A DNA stretch of 64,000 bases from Erinaceus europaeus (lineage: Eukaryota > Chordata > Mammalia > Eulipotyphla > Erinaceidae). Positions 32,438-44,057 of the stretch are shown piece by piece (positions within the stretch are counted from its first letter, which is position 1; every line of letters starts with the position of its first letter). Below the pieces are notes generated by a model. That model ran no database searches. It was not told the origin of the DNA and saw nothing but the letters and a program-made list of their open reading frames with translations. The DNA lies in the NCBI RefSeq assembly GCF_950295315.1, contig NC_080177.1, positions 83,158,594 through 83,222,593 of the forward strand. The letters are read 5' to 3'. Made by a program: the position numbers and the translations under genes.

Positions 32438-32950
32438 TTTTATATTTACTTAATTATTTATTTGCCTTTTACTGTCCTTGTTCTTTTTTATTGTTGTTCT
32501 AGTTATTATTGTTGTCATTATTGATGTCGTCCGTCATTGTTGGATAGGACAGAGAGAAATGGAGAGAGGAAGGGCCAGGTGGTGGCACACTGGGTTAAGT
32601 GTGCACATGACAGTGCGCAAGGTTCCAGGTTCAAGGCCCTGGTCCCCACCTGCAGGGGCAAAGCTTCATGAGTGGTGACGCAGGGCTGCAGGGGTCTCTC
32701 TGTCTCTCTCCCTCTTTATCTTCCCCTCTCAATTTCTCTCTGTCGCTATATAATAATAAATAAATAAAACATTAAATAAACAAATGGAGAGAAGAAGGGA
32801 AGACAGAGGGGGGGGGATAAAGACAGACACCTGCAGACCTGCTTCACCACCTGTGAAGCGACTCCCCTGCAGGTGGGGAGCCAGCTGGGGGCTGGAAGGT
32901 CCTTGAGCTTCACACCACATGTGCTTAACCCACTGCGCTACAGCCCAGCT
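32438..32950 (-). mobile_element. SINE group A split by a group B SINE
   Basis: Left part: tail complement, GTTGTT block, ggataggacagagagaaatg. Right part 32781-32950: ggagagaagaagggaagac, body, and head complement ccactgcgctacagccc. Both parts join perfectly once the B element is removed. Confidence 0.93.
32573..32780 (+). mobile_element. SINE group B nested in a group A SINE
   Basis: gggccaggtggtggcacact head, ccaggttcaaggccc B box, caggggcaaagcttcatg body, AATAAATAAATAAA tail. Target duplication aaatggagaga(g/a)gaag at both ends. Confidence 0.93.
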
Positions 32951-33345
32951 TCCTATGAATATATGTTTAAGGTATAATTACAAGCATGCAAGATTAGTCA
33001 CAAAATACAAAATTATCATTATGGGACAGGGTTTCTGAATGAAGCATATGATAAAGAAATATCAAGTTTACATATATGCATCTTAGTTAACAATTGATGT
33101 TTTTTTCATTTGTATAAATGCATCCAAAAGATTACACATTTATTATACAAATTCCTACTCTGTCTTCTAAGACACTGTAAGTTTATCTACTGAAACCTTT
33201 CTTTTTAGCCTTTCATAAATAGTCTAACTAATGATCAAATGTTTCTGAGATTAATGGATGCAGGTACTTAATAAACGGACCTAAGTCAGTTTAGACATAT
33301 AACTGTTTTTTTTAAGTTGTTAATATTATATCCTCTGAAGGTTTT
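32951..33345. other. Unique AT-rich sequence
   Basis: Nothing recognised. Confidence 0.5.
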
Positions 33346-33357
33346 GGAGAACTTTTT

Positions 33358-33690
33358 TTTTTTCCTCCAGGGTTATTGCTGGGCTCGGTGCCTGCACCAT
33401 GAATCCACCGCTCCTGAGGGCCATTTTTCCCCCTTTTTGTTGCCCTTGTTGTAGCTTCGTTGTGGTTATTATTATTGCCCTTGTTGACGCAATTCGTTGT
33501 TGGATAGGACAGAGAGAAATGGAGAGAGGAGGGGAAGACAGAGAGGGGGAGAGAAAGACAGACACCTGCAGACCTGCTTCACTGCGACTCCCCTGCAGGT
33601 GGGGAGCCGGGGGCTCGAACCGGGATCCTCACACAGGCCCCTGCTCTTTGTGCCACATGCGCTTAACCCGCTGCGCCACCACTTGACCAC
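33358..33690 (-). mobile_element. SINE group A, long form
   Basis: Flanked by perfect direct repeats ggagaactttt (33346-33356 and about 33691-33701). Contains the long 3' block (cagggttattgctgggctcg), the body, B-box complement gggctcgaaccgggatcc and A-box complement. Confidence 0.96.
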
Positions 33691-33985
33691 CGGAGAACTT
33701 TTATAAGTAGCTAATTGTCTCCAAAAATGTGTACTATTTACAGTGATAGTGAGTCTCAGAGTATCAGGTGGTCTCACTCCAACATGGAGTAAAAATAATA
33801 GAAAGGTATTTATTTGTGTGCTTGAAAGCAGGTAGCTCATTTAGAGAGGACACTGCTTTTCCATGTGTAGACAATGTACTCTGTGTATGAACAGGCTTGA
33901 GTCCATTCCCAACACACAGAAGGGTATTTGATACTGTGGTTTCTTTCACTCATTCTCTCTACCTCTGTATCTCTATCTTAAAAAC

Positions 33986-34185
33986 AATGACAGAAGCCAG
34001 ACCTTCCACCTTCTGCATCCCACAGTGACCCTGGGTCCATACTCCCAGAGGGATAGAGAATAGGAAAGCTGTCAGGGGAGGGGATGGGATACAGAGTTCT
34101 GGTAGTGGGAATTGTGTGGAGTGGTACCCCTCATCCTATGGTTTTGTCAGTGTTTCCTTTTTATAAATAAAAAATTAAATAAGTC
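33986..34185 (+). mobile_element. L1 3' UTR, very short insertion
   Basis: Only the last 200 bp of the L1: caatgacagaagccagacc, the G-rich tract caggggaggggatggg, gtgtttcctttttataaat and A-rich tail. A severely 5'-truncated sense-strand copy. Confidence 0.9.
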
Positions 34186-34304
34186 ATAGCACATGAACTT
34201 GGAAAAAATGAAAAGGTACAAATAGTGAAGCTACTACAAAGATAGTGACTGGCAGAGGCCCCGAGGTGGTGCCTATATCATATCCCATAAGGGAAATCAT
34301 AGCG

Positions 34305-34553
34305 TAAAGCACAAGGACCGGCATAAGGATCCTGGTTCGAGCCCCGGCTCCCCACCTGCAGGGGAGTCGCTTCACAGGCGGTGAAGCAGGTCTGCAGGTG
34401 TCTGTCTTTCTCTCCTCCTCTCTGTCTTCCCCTCCTCTCTCCATTTCTCTCTGTCCTATCCAACAATGACAACAACAATAATAACTACAACAATAAAACA
34501 AGGGCAACAAAGGGAATAAATAAATAAAATAAATATTAATAAATAAATAAATA
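34305..34553 (+). mobile_element. SINE group A, 5'-truncated (no A box)
   Basis: Begins inside the head at gtaaagcacaaggaccgg, so the A box is gone while the B box ctggttcgagccc is kept. Direct repeats ataagggaaatcatag flank it (about 34287-34302 and 34555-34570), so truncation occurred during insertion. Confidence 0.93.
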
Positions 34554-34759
34554 AATAAGGGAAATCATAGTGTCTTGATGCCAGACTGCCTGATCAGGCG
34601 ACGGTACATTGCATGTCTAAAAGAAATTACCTTTTATTTGCATTTTTACTAAGCTTGTCAATCAGTGCTCATTTCCAGTATTCAACCTGCTCATCAATGG
34701 GCAATTCTTCACACTAGAAAACCCATTTCTCATAGTCACCATACAATGTGTTTCATGTT

Positions 34760-35048
34760 TTTGTTTGTTTGTTTGTTGCCTCCAGGATTATCAGTGGGTC
34801 TCTGGGCCTGGGCTATGGAAACATGGCTCCTGGTGGCCATTTTTTTTTCCATGTGATTGGACAAGACAAAGACAAACTGAGAGAGGAGGGGGAAACAAAG
34901 TGGGAAGAGAAAACACCTGCAGACCTGCTTTACTGCTTATGAAGGGTCCTTCCTGCAGTGGGGAGCTGGGGCCTTGAAGCCAGATGCTTGTGGCAGCTGT
35001 TGCACTAGGTACTATGTGCACTTAACAGGTGAGCCACTTCCTGGTCCT
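34760..35048 (-). mobile_element. SINE long form, diverged
   Basis: gcctccaggattatcagtgg, ggaaacatggctcctggtgg, body cacctgcagacctgc and head complement caggtgagccacttcctgg. Older than the neighbouring A copies. Confidence 0.85.
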
Positions 35049-35340
35049 CATGATACAAACCATTACACTTTACAGTTTAAAACTCCTAGTCAAAGCAGAG
35101 ATGGTAGAATGGGTACTTAACTATCCTCAGAAGAATATGAACAATGTAAAAAAAGGTGTAATATTGGGATCCTAACTAGACATCAACTATAGCCTAAGCC
35201 CAAAAGCGCGGAAATCATGGCATATGGTAGTGTGTTTTCAAGAATCACAATTGTAACACAGTATGAGAAAAATGAATATTAACATTTTAGCATCTTTTTT
35301 TTCTATTTTAATCCTTTTGTAATTTTGGATGGGTGTGTCT

Positions 35341-35540
35341 TTTTATATTAGTTAATGATTTATTGTTGGATAGGCAGAGGGGAGGAGGAGATAGAGAGGA
35401 GAGATGTAGAGAGAGACACCTATAATTCTGCCTGACCGCTTGTGAAGCTTTCCCCTTGCAGGTGGGGGCCAGGAGTGTGAACCAGGTCCTTGAACACTGT
35501 AATGTGTGTGCTTAACCAGGTGTGCCACCACCTGCTCCCC
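35341..35540 (-). mobile_element. SINE group B
   Basis: gatttattgttggataggc, gtgaagctttccccttgcag, gtgtgaaccaggtccttg, gcttaaccaggtgtgccacc. Confidence 0.9.
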
Positions 35541-35696
35541 TTTTTTGCAGGAAATGATCATTCTTAGATAATTTTTAGGTTGATTATTCTCTTAGGTTTG
35601 CCAAAATGGACACAATGATATCTGATCACATATTGTCTTTGAAGACTTGCTATAAAATCAAATAGTTTCCCCCCCTGAATTATGCTAAAAGATTTT

Positions 35697-35905
35697 CTTT
35701 AACTTTTTTATTCTCTTTTTTTATTGGATAGAGAAAACCAGAAAACAAGAGGGTGTTAGGGAGGATGAGAGACAGAGAGACGCCTGCAGCCCTGCTTCAC
35801 CACTCGCAAAGCTTTCCCCCTGCAGGTGGGGGCCAGAGGCTTGAACCCGGGTCCTTATGCATTGTAATACCTGAGCTCAACCAGGTGTGACACCACCCAG
35901 TCCCT
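35697..35905 (-). mobile_element. SINE group B
   Basis: tttttattggatagagaaa, gcaaagctttccccctgcag, ggcttgaacccgggtcct, head complement ccaccacccagtccc type. Confidence 0.9.
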
Positions 35906-35999
35906 GCTAAACGATTTTTAAAGATATGCATAATATGTTTTTCAAGCTATGCTGTACCTAATGACCTGTTAGATATTAATTAATTAATTAATTTCTTAT

Positions 36000-36281
36000 T
36001 TATATAATTATTTATAAAATGCAAATATCAACAAGACTATAGGATATAATTCCCAACACCAGAACTCCATCTCCCACCCTCTCCCCTGATAGCTTTCCTA
36101 TTCTCTATCCCTCTGGGAGCATGGACCCAGGGTCATTGTGGGATGCAGAAGGTGGAAGGTCTGGCTTCTGTCATTGCTTCCCCGCTGAACATGGGTGTTG
36201 ACTGGTGGATCCACACTCCCAGCCTGTCTCTCTCTTTCCTTAATGAGACAGGGTTCTGGGGAAGCGGGGCTCCAGGACACA
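36000..36281 (-). mobile_element. L1 3' UTR, 5'-truncated
   Basis: gatagctttcctattctcta, caatg-region complement and the ccaggacacatt block, ending exactly where poly-T of a SINE begins. A TAAT repeat precedes it. Confidence 0.85.
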
Positions 36282-36500
36282 TTTTTTTTCTCTTTTGTTT
36301 TCCTATCATTGTTATGATTATTATTCTTGTTACTGATGCCATTGTTGTTGGATAGGACAGAGAGAAATGGAGAGAGAAGGGAAAGACAGAGGGGGAGCGA
36401 AAGACAGACACCTGCAGACCTGGTTCACCTTTTGTGAAGCAGCCCCCCTGCAGGTGGGGAGCCGGGGGCTTGAACCGGATTGTTACACAGATCTTTGTAC
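36282..36500 (-). mobile_element. SINE group A, fused to the L1 end
   Basis: Poly-T, GTTATTATTCTTGTTACTG, ggataggacagagagaaatg, gggggcttgaaccggattg. The A-box side is cut after gatctttgtacttggg. L1 does not resume to the right, so this may be a joint L1-SINE product or a later deletion. Confidence 0.85.
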
Positions 36501-36509
36501 TTGGGCTTG

Positions 36510-37075
36510 GAAGTCAGGTTACCATCGTGGTGTTAATTTAAATAATAGCTAAGCTACCACTGAAACTTTAAGGGTTTTGAAACTTAAGGGAAATATTTGA
36601 AATGGAAGGAGCTATTTTCAGCCTCATAACAAACTGAGAAAATAAATCAGGGATGTGAATTGTCTCTTCGAATAGAAAAGTTATGTCAGTGTGCTGCGCT
36701 GAAGGCATCACACTGCACTGCAGGAGGAATGCACAGTCGATGTACACCTAGTAAATAGGTCTGTGTAATTAGATCCACTACTGCAAGGTGGACATAATCC
36801 TACAATTATCTTCAGTTCTTAATACAAGTACATTCAGATCTGTATCACATTTCCCTAGGCACATGGGCACCAGTGTTGTTTCTTAGTAGTTTATAATTAG
36901 GTAGAATCATTCTCTCAGTCATTTAAGTGGAAAGCTTAAATAAAACCACAATTTAGGAATAGAAGATACCATCATCGGAATTTTCATTGTAACAGTCACA
37001 ACTTCTGAAGACTTTGGTGTCACTGTGTTCTAGAAAAGAAAAAAAAAAAACAACTTCAGTTAGCAAATCCTCTCC
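36510..37075. other. Unique sequence
   Basis: Nothing recognised. Confidence 0.5.
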
Positions 37076-37129
37076 TTTCATGCACATCTTTTCTCCCAAA
37101 CACATATAAAGATCTCATAAATATGCAAA

Positions 37130-37295
37130 TATAGCTGCTGCAGGGCAGCTCGCTTAGCTGGGTGTGCGCCTTCCCGTGCACACAGCCCTGGTTTGAATCT
37201 GGTACACCCGGAGGTCCCACAACACTGGGGGGGGGGGTTCCTGGTTGGTGCTGAGGTGCTGCTATATGCCCCTCTCACTTTACTTTCTTTCTTTT
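37130..37295 (+). mobile_element. SINE group E (tRNA-like, C/T-rich tail)
   Basis: gcagctcgcttagctgggtg (A-box side), cctggtttgaatctgg (B box), ccggaggtcccacaacactg, a G9 run and ggtgctgaggtgctgctat, then a pyrimidine tail. A different tRNA-derived family from A and B. Confidence 0.65.
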
Positions 37296-37588
37296 TTTCT
37301 TTTTTTTAATATTTATTTTATTTATTTATTCCCTTTTGTTGCCCTTGTTGTTTTACTGTTGTAGTTATTATTGTTGTTGTCGTCGTTGTTGGATAGGACA
37401 GAGTAGAAATGGAGAGAGGAGGGGAAGACAGAGAGGAGGAGAGAAAGATAGACACCTGCAGACCTGCTTCACCGCCTGTGAAGCGACTCCCCTGCAGGTG
37501 GGGAGCCGGGGTTCGAACCGGGATCCTTATGCCGGTCCTTGTGCTTTGCGCCACCTGCGCTTAACCCACTGCGCTACAGCCCGACTCC
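37296..37588 (-). mobile_element. SINE group A
   Basis: Inserted in the tail of the E element. Direct repeats tttactttctttctt flank it (about 37279 and 37590). B-box complement ggggttcgaaccgggatcc. Close to consensus, hence young. Confidence 0.95.
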
Positions 37589-37604
37589 CTTTACTTTCTT
37601 TCTT

Positions 37605-38155
37605 ATTTTTATTTATTGATGTAATAATATCAACTAGGCCATAGGATAAGAGGGGCACAATTCCATATGGTTCCTACCACCACAGTCCCATGTCCCATCC
37701 TCTCCAGTGGAGGATTCCCTATTCTTTCTGGAGGATGGACCCAGGGACATTATGAGGAGCAGAAGGTGGGAGGTCCGGCTTCTGTCGTTGCTTCTCCACT
37801 GGACATGGTGTTGGCAGGTGGATCCACACCCCCAGCCTGTGTCTGTCTGTCTCTAGTGGGGCAGGGCTCTGGGGAGGGGAGGTTCTAGGAAACATGGGTG
37901 AGGTTGTCTGTCCAGGGAGGTCAGGATGGCGTCATGGTAGCATCTGCAGCTTGTTTTCTAAGGCAGAACAAATTGTTTAATAATCAGGAAATCTAAAGGT
38001 AAGACTATAGTAGATGACATTTGGACTCCCCATTTTGGAAAATGTTAGTAGGTCTATTTTAGGTCTATTCCAAGGTCCCATGACTTGACTAAGTTTTGCT
38101 TGAGTGTGACAGCTAACATGCAGGAGGGCTAAAGGTATTGTCTGTGGAGATGCAC
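37605..38155 (-). mobile_element. Older L1 3' UTR
   Basis: ggccataggataagaggggc, tggacatggtgttggcaggt, ggggcagggctctgggg and ctaaaggtattgtctgtgg, parallel to 25540-26100. Confidence 0.8.
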
Positions 38156-38212
38156 CTTTACTTTCTAAAATCAGTGAGTTAAAATTTTACCTTGGGGACC
38201 AGTAGTATTAAG

Positions 38213-38238
38213 TATGCATGAGGACCAGTGAAGATATC

Positions 38239-38303
<65 letters not shown>

Positions 38304-38342
38304 ATCAATATAGATATATATCTTTACAGGTCCTCATGCATA
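38213..38342. repeat. (TCTG)n(TCTA)n inside an inverted repeat
   Basis: The microsatellite at about 38238-38303 is flanked by arms 38213-38237 and 38318-38342, which are inverted copies matching at 23 of 25 bases (core atgcatgaggacc / ggtcctcatgcat). Confidence 0.9.
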
Positions 38343-39395
38343 ATTAATATATATATATTCCAAAATATGTCTTTTAAAAGTCCAGACAGTAAACTCTGCA
38401 TCCATTACAGTGATTAACATATTTGCTTTGCTTTCAACCCAGAGCAGTCAGAGGAATGTAGCAATTTAGTAAGAGTGTAGAATGAGACCAAGTCTCACTA
38501 CTTAGAAAGCAAGTTATGAAGGGTTGAACAACAACAACAACAGCAAAAGGTAGAAGACACTTCTCTTGGAAAAGAAAGTCCAAAAGCAAAAGACATTGCA
38601 AAGCACTGCCTTTCTCCATGGTTCAGGGATGGGGGAGGGACATGCCCTCTCCACGTCATATTTCCCGGTGCACTTTCTACAGGACACAGTCTTCATATTC
38701 CTTTGGCTAAAATGTTGTCACAAAGTCACAACTGCTACTGGGTTAGGAGGATATTATACAGGCTATAGTCCAGCTGGCCGTCTGCATGACTCTGTTTTAA
38801 GTCTTCTATTAATCTAGAGAAAAGATACCTGGTCTCTGAGAGAGGCAAAAAAATTAGGCCAAATATCATTAGCAAATATTTAAGTACACATTTAATTAAA
38901 AATGTTTTAGATAGAATATTTGTGTAAGAAACACAAAATAAGAGAATGTTATACACAAGTTAAGAAAAAAAAGGAAAAAAAAAGAAAAAAACATTGGAGC
39001 AAAACATACACTGGACATGAAAGACAAAATATAATATCTACTAAAACATGTAATTTCATTTCACTAAAATATTAAGAAATTGTGCTCATTTATACTAAAA
39101 ATTGGAGTGATACAGAGATTCACCTGACCCCAGTGTAAGGATGACATGCAAATTTTGCAAATTTAGAAAATGTTCCATAATTTATAAAAATAAAATCTGA
39201 GAATTTAAACTCAATAATTAAAAGTTTAATGGGTAAATATGAACAGGAGTTTTATGTTATTTTATTTAATTTTTATTTATTTATGTTGCCAGTAGAATTT
39301 TCACTGGGACTTTGTGCCTACGCACGAAATAATACTTGGCCCATAGATTTACATTTCCATGGAAGGGTGGTAATATGTAATGATAATTCATTAGA
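38343..39395. other. Unique sequence
   Basis: No repeat family recognised. Small frames near 38566-38817 have no domain. Confidence 0.5.
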
Positions 39396-39413
39396 AAAAG
39401 ATCTTAAAAATAT

Positions 39414-39571
39414 CCCCACTTATAGGGGGAAAGCTTTGCAAGTGGTGAAGCAGTGCTGCAGTCTCCCCTCTCCCTCTCTATCACCCCCTTCCCTCTTTAT
39501 TCTGACTGTCTCTATCCAAAAAATAAAGGTAATTAAAAAAAACCCAGCTGATCAGTGCCCTGGCTAAAAAC
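39414..39571 (+). mobile_element. SINE group B, 5'-truncated (no promoter)
   Basis: Starts at ccccacttatagggggaaag, so the tRNA-like head with both boxes is missing. Tail AATAAAGG..., then ctggctaaaaac. Perfect 18-bp target repeats aaaagatcttaaaaatat at 39396-39413 and 39572-39589. Confidence 0.95.
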
Positions 39572-39611
39572 AAAAGATCTTAAAAATATAGACAAGTTCA
39601 TTAAAACAACT

Positions 39612-39898
39612 CTTTTTTTAAATATTTTATTTTATTTATTTATTCCCTTTTGTTGCCCTTGTTGTTTTATTGTTGTAGTTATTGTTGTTGTCGTCATTGT
39701 TGGATAGAACAGAGAGAAACGGAGAGAGGAGGGGAAGACAGAGCGGAGGAGAGAAAGACAGACACCTGCAGACCTGCTTCACCGCCTGTGAAGCGACTCC
39801 CCTGCAGGTGGGGAGCCGGGGTTCCAACCGGGATCCTTATGCCGGTCCTTGTGCTTTGCGCCACCTGCGCTTAACCCACTGCGCTACAGCCCGACTCC
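39612..39898 (-). mobile_element. SINE group A
   Basis: Near-consensus. Direct repeats aaaacaactctt on both sides (about 39603 and 39900). B-box complement ggggttccaaccgggatcc carries one change (g-c) in the core. Confidence 0.96.
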
Positions 39899-40059
39899 CT
39901 AAAACAACTCTTAAGCACACTATTCAGCTTTAAGAAGTCCTTGTTACTGTTCTTTGTCCTTAAGTTTTACCTGTAAGTAAGATCATTCAGCAATGGTCCT
40001 TCTCTTTCTGAGTTGTGTCACTCAGTGTGATGCCTTTGAGAACTCCTTTCAATATAAGC

Positions 40060-40260
40060 TTTCAAAAGATCTTTGAATACTCAAGTCCAACTCAAGGAAG
40101 CCAAAATAAGTCAATGGGACTACATCAAACTGAATCTTTTTTTGCACATCCAAAGGAACCAACAGCAAAAAACCAGAGAGACTTCCTGCAGATTGGGAGG
40201 AGATCTTTATAATTTTGAAAAACCCTGTTGGATCAAGAATAATGAAAATAATGAAAAATT
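40060..40260 (+). mobile_element. Old L1 ORF2 fragment
   Basis: aatgggactacatcaaactg and gcacatccaaaggaacc align with the ORF2 region coding [15 protein letters not shown] of the L1 at 52640. Diverged, with stops. Confidence 0.75.
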
Positions 40261-40299
40261 GCAAAGTAAAAATAAAAGTAGATGTTTGAGAGAAATGTG

Positions 40300-40635
40300 G
40301 GGGACGTGAGAGCTGCATATTCTTAACATAACCACCACCTTCTAGCAGTTTGTTCTGTTGGATTTTAGATAAGGTACTAGGGCACTAGACATTCATGAGG
40401 TACCCGGGACATTACTGGCCTGCCACCTCATAACCAAATACTTTTCATGTAGGTAAAGCTTGGGGGTACATTGGTTTCTATTTTTTCCATGTAGCCATGA
40501 ATACTCCCACTTATTTTTCAACACTTGATTAAATTCTGAGTAATTGTAGGACATTAAATATCTCGTAGGTCCTCCAGGTAATTCCAAGACCAATTAACTT
40601 ACTTCACAGATTTGAGATCAGTTGCTGCCTCACTT
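40300..40635. other. Unique sequence
   Basis: Nothing recognised. Confidence 0.5.
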
Positions 40636-40643
40636 CTTTTCTC

Positions 40644-40705
<62 letters not shown>

Positions 40706-40812
40706 CTTTCTTCTTCTCCTTCTCCTTTTCCTTCTCTTCCTCCTCCTCTTCGTCTTCTCCTTCTTCTCCTCCTTCTCCTTCTTCTCCTCCTCCTCCTCCT
40801 CCTCCTTCTTCT
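40636..40812. repeat. (TTTC)n followed by (CTTCTC)n pyrimidine tract
   Basis: About 16 TTTC units then irregular CTT/CTC units, all pyrimidine but for a lone G. Poly-Glu/Lys and poly-Ser/Phe frames here are artefacts. Confidence 0.95.
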
Positions 40813-41093
40813 TCACATACATTTAGGTAATCAGTTACTTTCATCATGATATGAATTTTTCAGGCTGACATGATTTCATCTAGTTTTGACAAAATCAGAG
40901 AAACTACAGGATATATTTAAACTCCCATGAAGTCAAGAGATTGAAATACTAAGCCTTTGATTCCTAATCTACTTGGTGGTAAAGCTCACCCTTCTTAAAG
41001 TCTACATGGCGGTCCTTAACTGCTGCAAATTCACAGCTAAGCATTGCTCTTGTATTTTTGTAAGTGATTTAATATTTACTTAAAAAATGAGAT

Positions 41094-41305
41094 AAGGGCC
41101 TGATGCTGATATACCTGGTTCAGCACACACGTTACAGTGCGCAAGGTCTCAGCTTTGAGCCCCCTGGTCCCCACCTGCAGGGGAGAAGCTTTGCTAGCAG
41201 TAAAGCAGGGCTGCTGGTGTCTCTCTCTCTCTCTCTCCCTTTCTGTTACTCCAATCCCTCTCAATTTCTGGCTGTCTCTATCCAATAAATTAAAAGATAA
41301 TTAAT
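41094..41305 (+). mobile_element. SINE group B
   Basis: ggcctgatgctgatatacct head, cagctttgagccccc B box, caggggagaagctttgctag body, (TC)n, and ccaataaattaaaaga tail. Confidence 0.9.
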
Positions 41306-41324
41306 TTTTTAAAATAATTTAAAA

Positions 41325-41730
41325 ATATCAGGCAACAGGGCTATGATTCTGCACCATTCCCACCTCCAGAGCTCTGTGTCCCCATTCCCTCCGTTGGGAA
41401 CTTCAGGAGTTCTCCCAGGCTCACAGATGTGACTAATATATATGCAGATAGTTACCCATTTTTTTATACAGCCCTGCCTTCTTTTCCTAAGTCAACTATT
41501 GGTACTTCTGAATGTCCCTCCTTTTTTTTTTTTTTTTTTCGTCATCTCTCTCTGTGTCCTGATGGTGTCAGCACGCTCCAGTCATCTTCCCCTAACACTT
41601 ACCCTCCTCAGGGAATATGGACGGAAATGACTATTTGGGGAGCAGAAGGTGGGCGCTCTGGCTTCTGTAATTGTTTCTTCGAAGGTCATGGGTGTTGGCA
41701 GGAGGATCCACACCCCCAGCCACAGTTAAA
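41325..41730 (-). mobile_element. Older L1 3' UTR
   Basis: ccattcccacctccagagc, gggagcagaaggtgggcgc and gggtgttggcaggaggatcc. Same branch as 29490-30600. A 20-base T run sits at about 41521. Confidence 0.75.
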
Positions 41731-41924
41731 CTTCTGTCTTAGTGAACTGTCTTGAATATTTCCAGAATCTTCAGCAACAGCACAGTACACATTCTCTTAT
41801 TATTGAATAGCATAAAACCCTTATGCAGATAATTTCTTGATTCACACATGATGAATTTCTCCATACTCAAAATGTTTCTTTCTTTACAAGCTACATTATA
41901 GTTGAAGTAGCATGTTTAAAAAGC

Positions 41925-42045
41925 CAGGCTGTGTTCACACCTCAGGTTCCAGAGTCCCAGTCTCCAGCATTAGCATAAGCCAGATGTGAATAGTATTCTG
42001 CTCTCTCGTTCTCTCGCTTTGTACTTTCTTAAAAAAAAAAGACAA
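41925..42045 (+). mobile_element. SINE group D
   Basis: cacctcaggttccagagtcc, ttagcataagccagatgtga, an A10 tail. Head partly lost. Confidence 0.65.
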
Positions 42046-42124
42046 AACAATAAGTAATATGTTTAAAGTCTCTAATGTGTAGTGAGCTTATCCAGTTTCA
42101 TTAAAGGTTAAGGATCTATTCCCT

Positions 42125-42262
42125 TTTTTGAGAGAGAGATGGGTGGGGGGAGAGGGAGAGAGAGACAAAGAGCATCTCTCTGACACATAGGATCAGAAAG
42201 TAAACTTGGAACCTTCTCTCTTGAGCGTCCAATACTTCATCTATTGTGTCTCTTCCCAGGCT
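42125..42262 (-). mobile_element. SINE group C
   Basis: (GA)-rich tail side, catctctctgacacataggat, ttgagcgtccaatacttcat and tgtctcttcccaggct. Confidence 0.55.
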
Positions 42263-42365
42263 GCAAAGGTCTAGATACTTCTTTATTTTTTACCTACTGT
42301 AATATTTCTTTTAATACCATGTTATGTCACTTATCTTTCCAGAGCAGAAAGAATCAGAAAACATG

Positions 42366-42640
42366 GGGTGGGGGGGTCGAGGGGTAGCACAGTGGGTTAA
42401 GTGTAAGGACCTGTGTAAGGATCTCAGTTTGAGCCCTTGGTTCCCCACCTGCAGGGGGGTTGCTTCACAGGTGGTGAAGCAGGTCTGCACGTGTCTTGTC
42501 TTTCTGCCTCCCCCCCCCCATCTCCCCTTCTCTATGTCAAATCCAACAACAATAAGGACAACAAGAATGGGGAAAATGGCCTTTAGGAGTAGTGGATTCA
42601 TATTGTCAAGCCTAGCAATAACTCTGGAGGAAAAAAATGT
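42366..42640 (+). mobile_element. SINE group A, long form
   Basis: gggtagcacagtgggttaag head. The spacer between the boxes is short (ggttaagtgtaaggacctg), a deletion of about 15 bp. 3' block ggcctttaggagtagtgg to actctggaggaaaaaa. Confidence 0.9.
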
Positions 42641-42659
42641 GGGAGTGTGAAGATCAGAT

Positions 42660-42878
42660 TAAAAAATATTTTATTTATTTATTCTTTTATGGACCAGAGA
42701 CAGAGAGAAACTCAGGTGGAAGGGAGCAATAGAGAGAGAGAGAGGCTCCTGCAGCACTGCTTCAGTGCTCAGAAAGCTCTCTGCAGGTGGGGAGAGGACT
42801 TGCATCCTGGTCTGGTCCTTATCCCTGGCAATATGGGAATATAGGCACTCAGCCAAGTGTGCTGTCAACCAGTCCTTG
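42660..42878 (-). mobile_element. SINE group B, diverged
   Basis: tattttatttatttattc tail side, cctgcagcactgcttcagtg, ctctgcaggtggggagagg, gccaagtgtgctgtcaacca. Confidence 0.8.
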
Positions 42879-42959
42879 TACATCAGATTCTTAGAAAAAT
42901 CTCTGGTTAGAAAAAAGAAAAATGGAGCCTCGTGTGATGATACTGTTTCCAGAGGATTT

Positions 42960-43175
42960 TTTAAAATTGATTTGTTAATTTATTGGATAGAAACAGACAG
43001 AAATTGAAAGGACATGGGTGATAAGAGAGACAGAGAGACAGAGAGATGACACCTGTAGCCCTGCCTTACTGATTGAAAAGTTTTCCTAATACAGGTGGGA
43101 ACCGGGGACTTGAACCCAGGTCCTTGCATATAGTGACATGTGTACTTAACCAGGTGCACCACCACCTGGTCCCCT
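42960..43175 (-). mobile_element. SINE group B
   Basis: gttaatttattggatagaaa, acctgtagccctgccttact, gggacttgaacccaggtcct, aaccaggtgcaccaccacct. Confidence 0.9.
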
Positions 43176-44055
43176 CTTGAGGCATTTTACGTAGCTTAAA
43201 TGGATAAACAATAAGTGAATGAATAAATTATGCTCAAGTTAGTAAGTCTTTCACTACTTAAGATATGTGTACCACTACCATTAAGTGAATATATATTTTC
43301 TTCTTTTAATTTATTTAATAAATGAATTATAAGATGCCACAACAATATATATTATACTGTTATAATAATGTATTCTTATAATTACAATATGATATATTAT
43401 ATATAATGTATCTATATTTATATGATAAATATAATAATAAATAATAATACAAATACAGTTTATTTGAACATATTAATTTTAATAAAAATTTTTGAAACAT
43501 TTAGAAATTGTGATGTTTTTTTTCCATATATTGATTCAAAGCACAGGAAATAATATTCTCCTGTTGCTCTTTTTACCTTTTTTTCAGTGTGTGTCTCAAT
43601 AAAATATAAGCAATGCAACCAGTCTTCTTAGTGAGGACTTGAACCATGCAATGCCTTCTGTTATTAACTGTGTAAGCAAAGTTCTCTTTGCAATGTAATA
43701 TTTCAAGTTCTTTGGAGATTTGAAGGCTTCCATACTGCTTCCAGAAAGACTTTGCTTATAAGAAAAAAAAAAAACAACCTCATTTTATAATATATGTCAA
43801 GTTTGCTTTTCACAGTTGAATAAAGTTGAAAATTGCAGTAGCTTTAAAATACTAAAGAATAGAGGTGTGAAAATAGTAATTTATTTTACTTTGGAAAGTT
43901 AGTTATATACAATCAATGATTATGCTCATATGCCAACAACTGTACTGTAAACCATTAACCTCTCAATAAAAGCAAAGATAAAAATAAGATATTTCTCTAA
44001 GAGTTACAAATACGGATAAGTAATGAGATTGTTTTAAATAACTCAAATGTGCTTT
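43176..44055. other. Unique, strongly AT-rich sequence
   Basis: About 43290-43500 is almost only A/T with short palindromic TATATAAT stretches. No gene or repeat family recognised. Confidence 0.5.
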
Positions 44056-44057
44056 TC

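Noticed and set aside
40599..40849. Frames rich in Glu/Lys or Ser/Phe (72-82 codons) on both strands
   Set aside because: They come from (TTTC)n and (CTT)n simple repeats.
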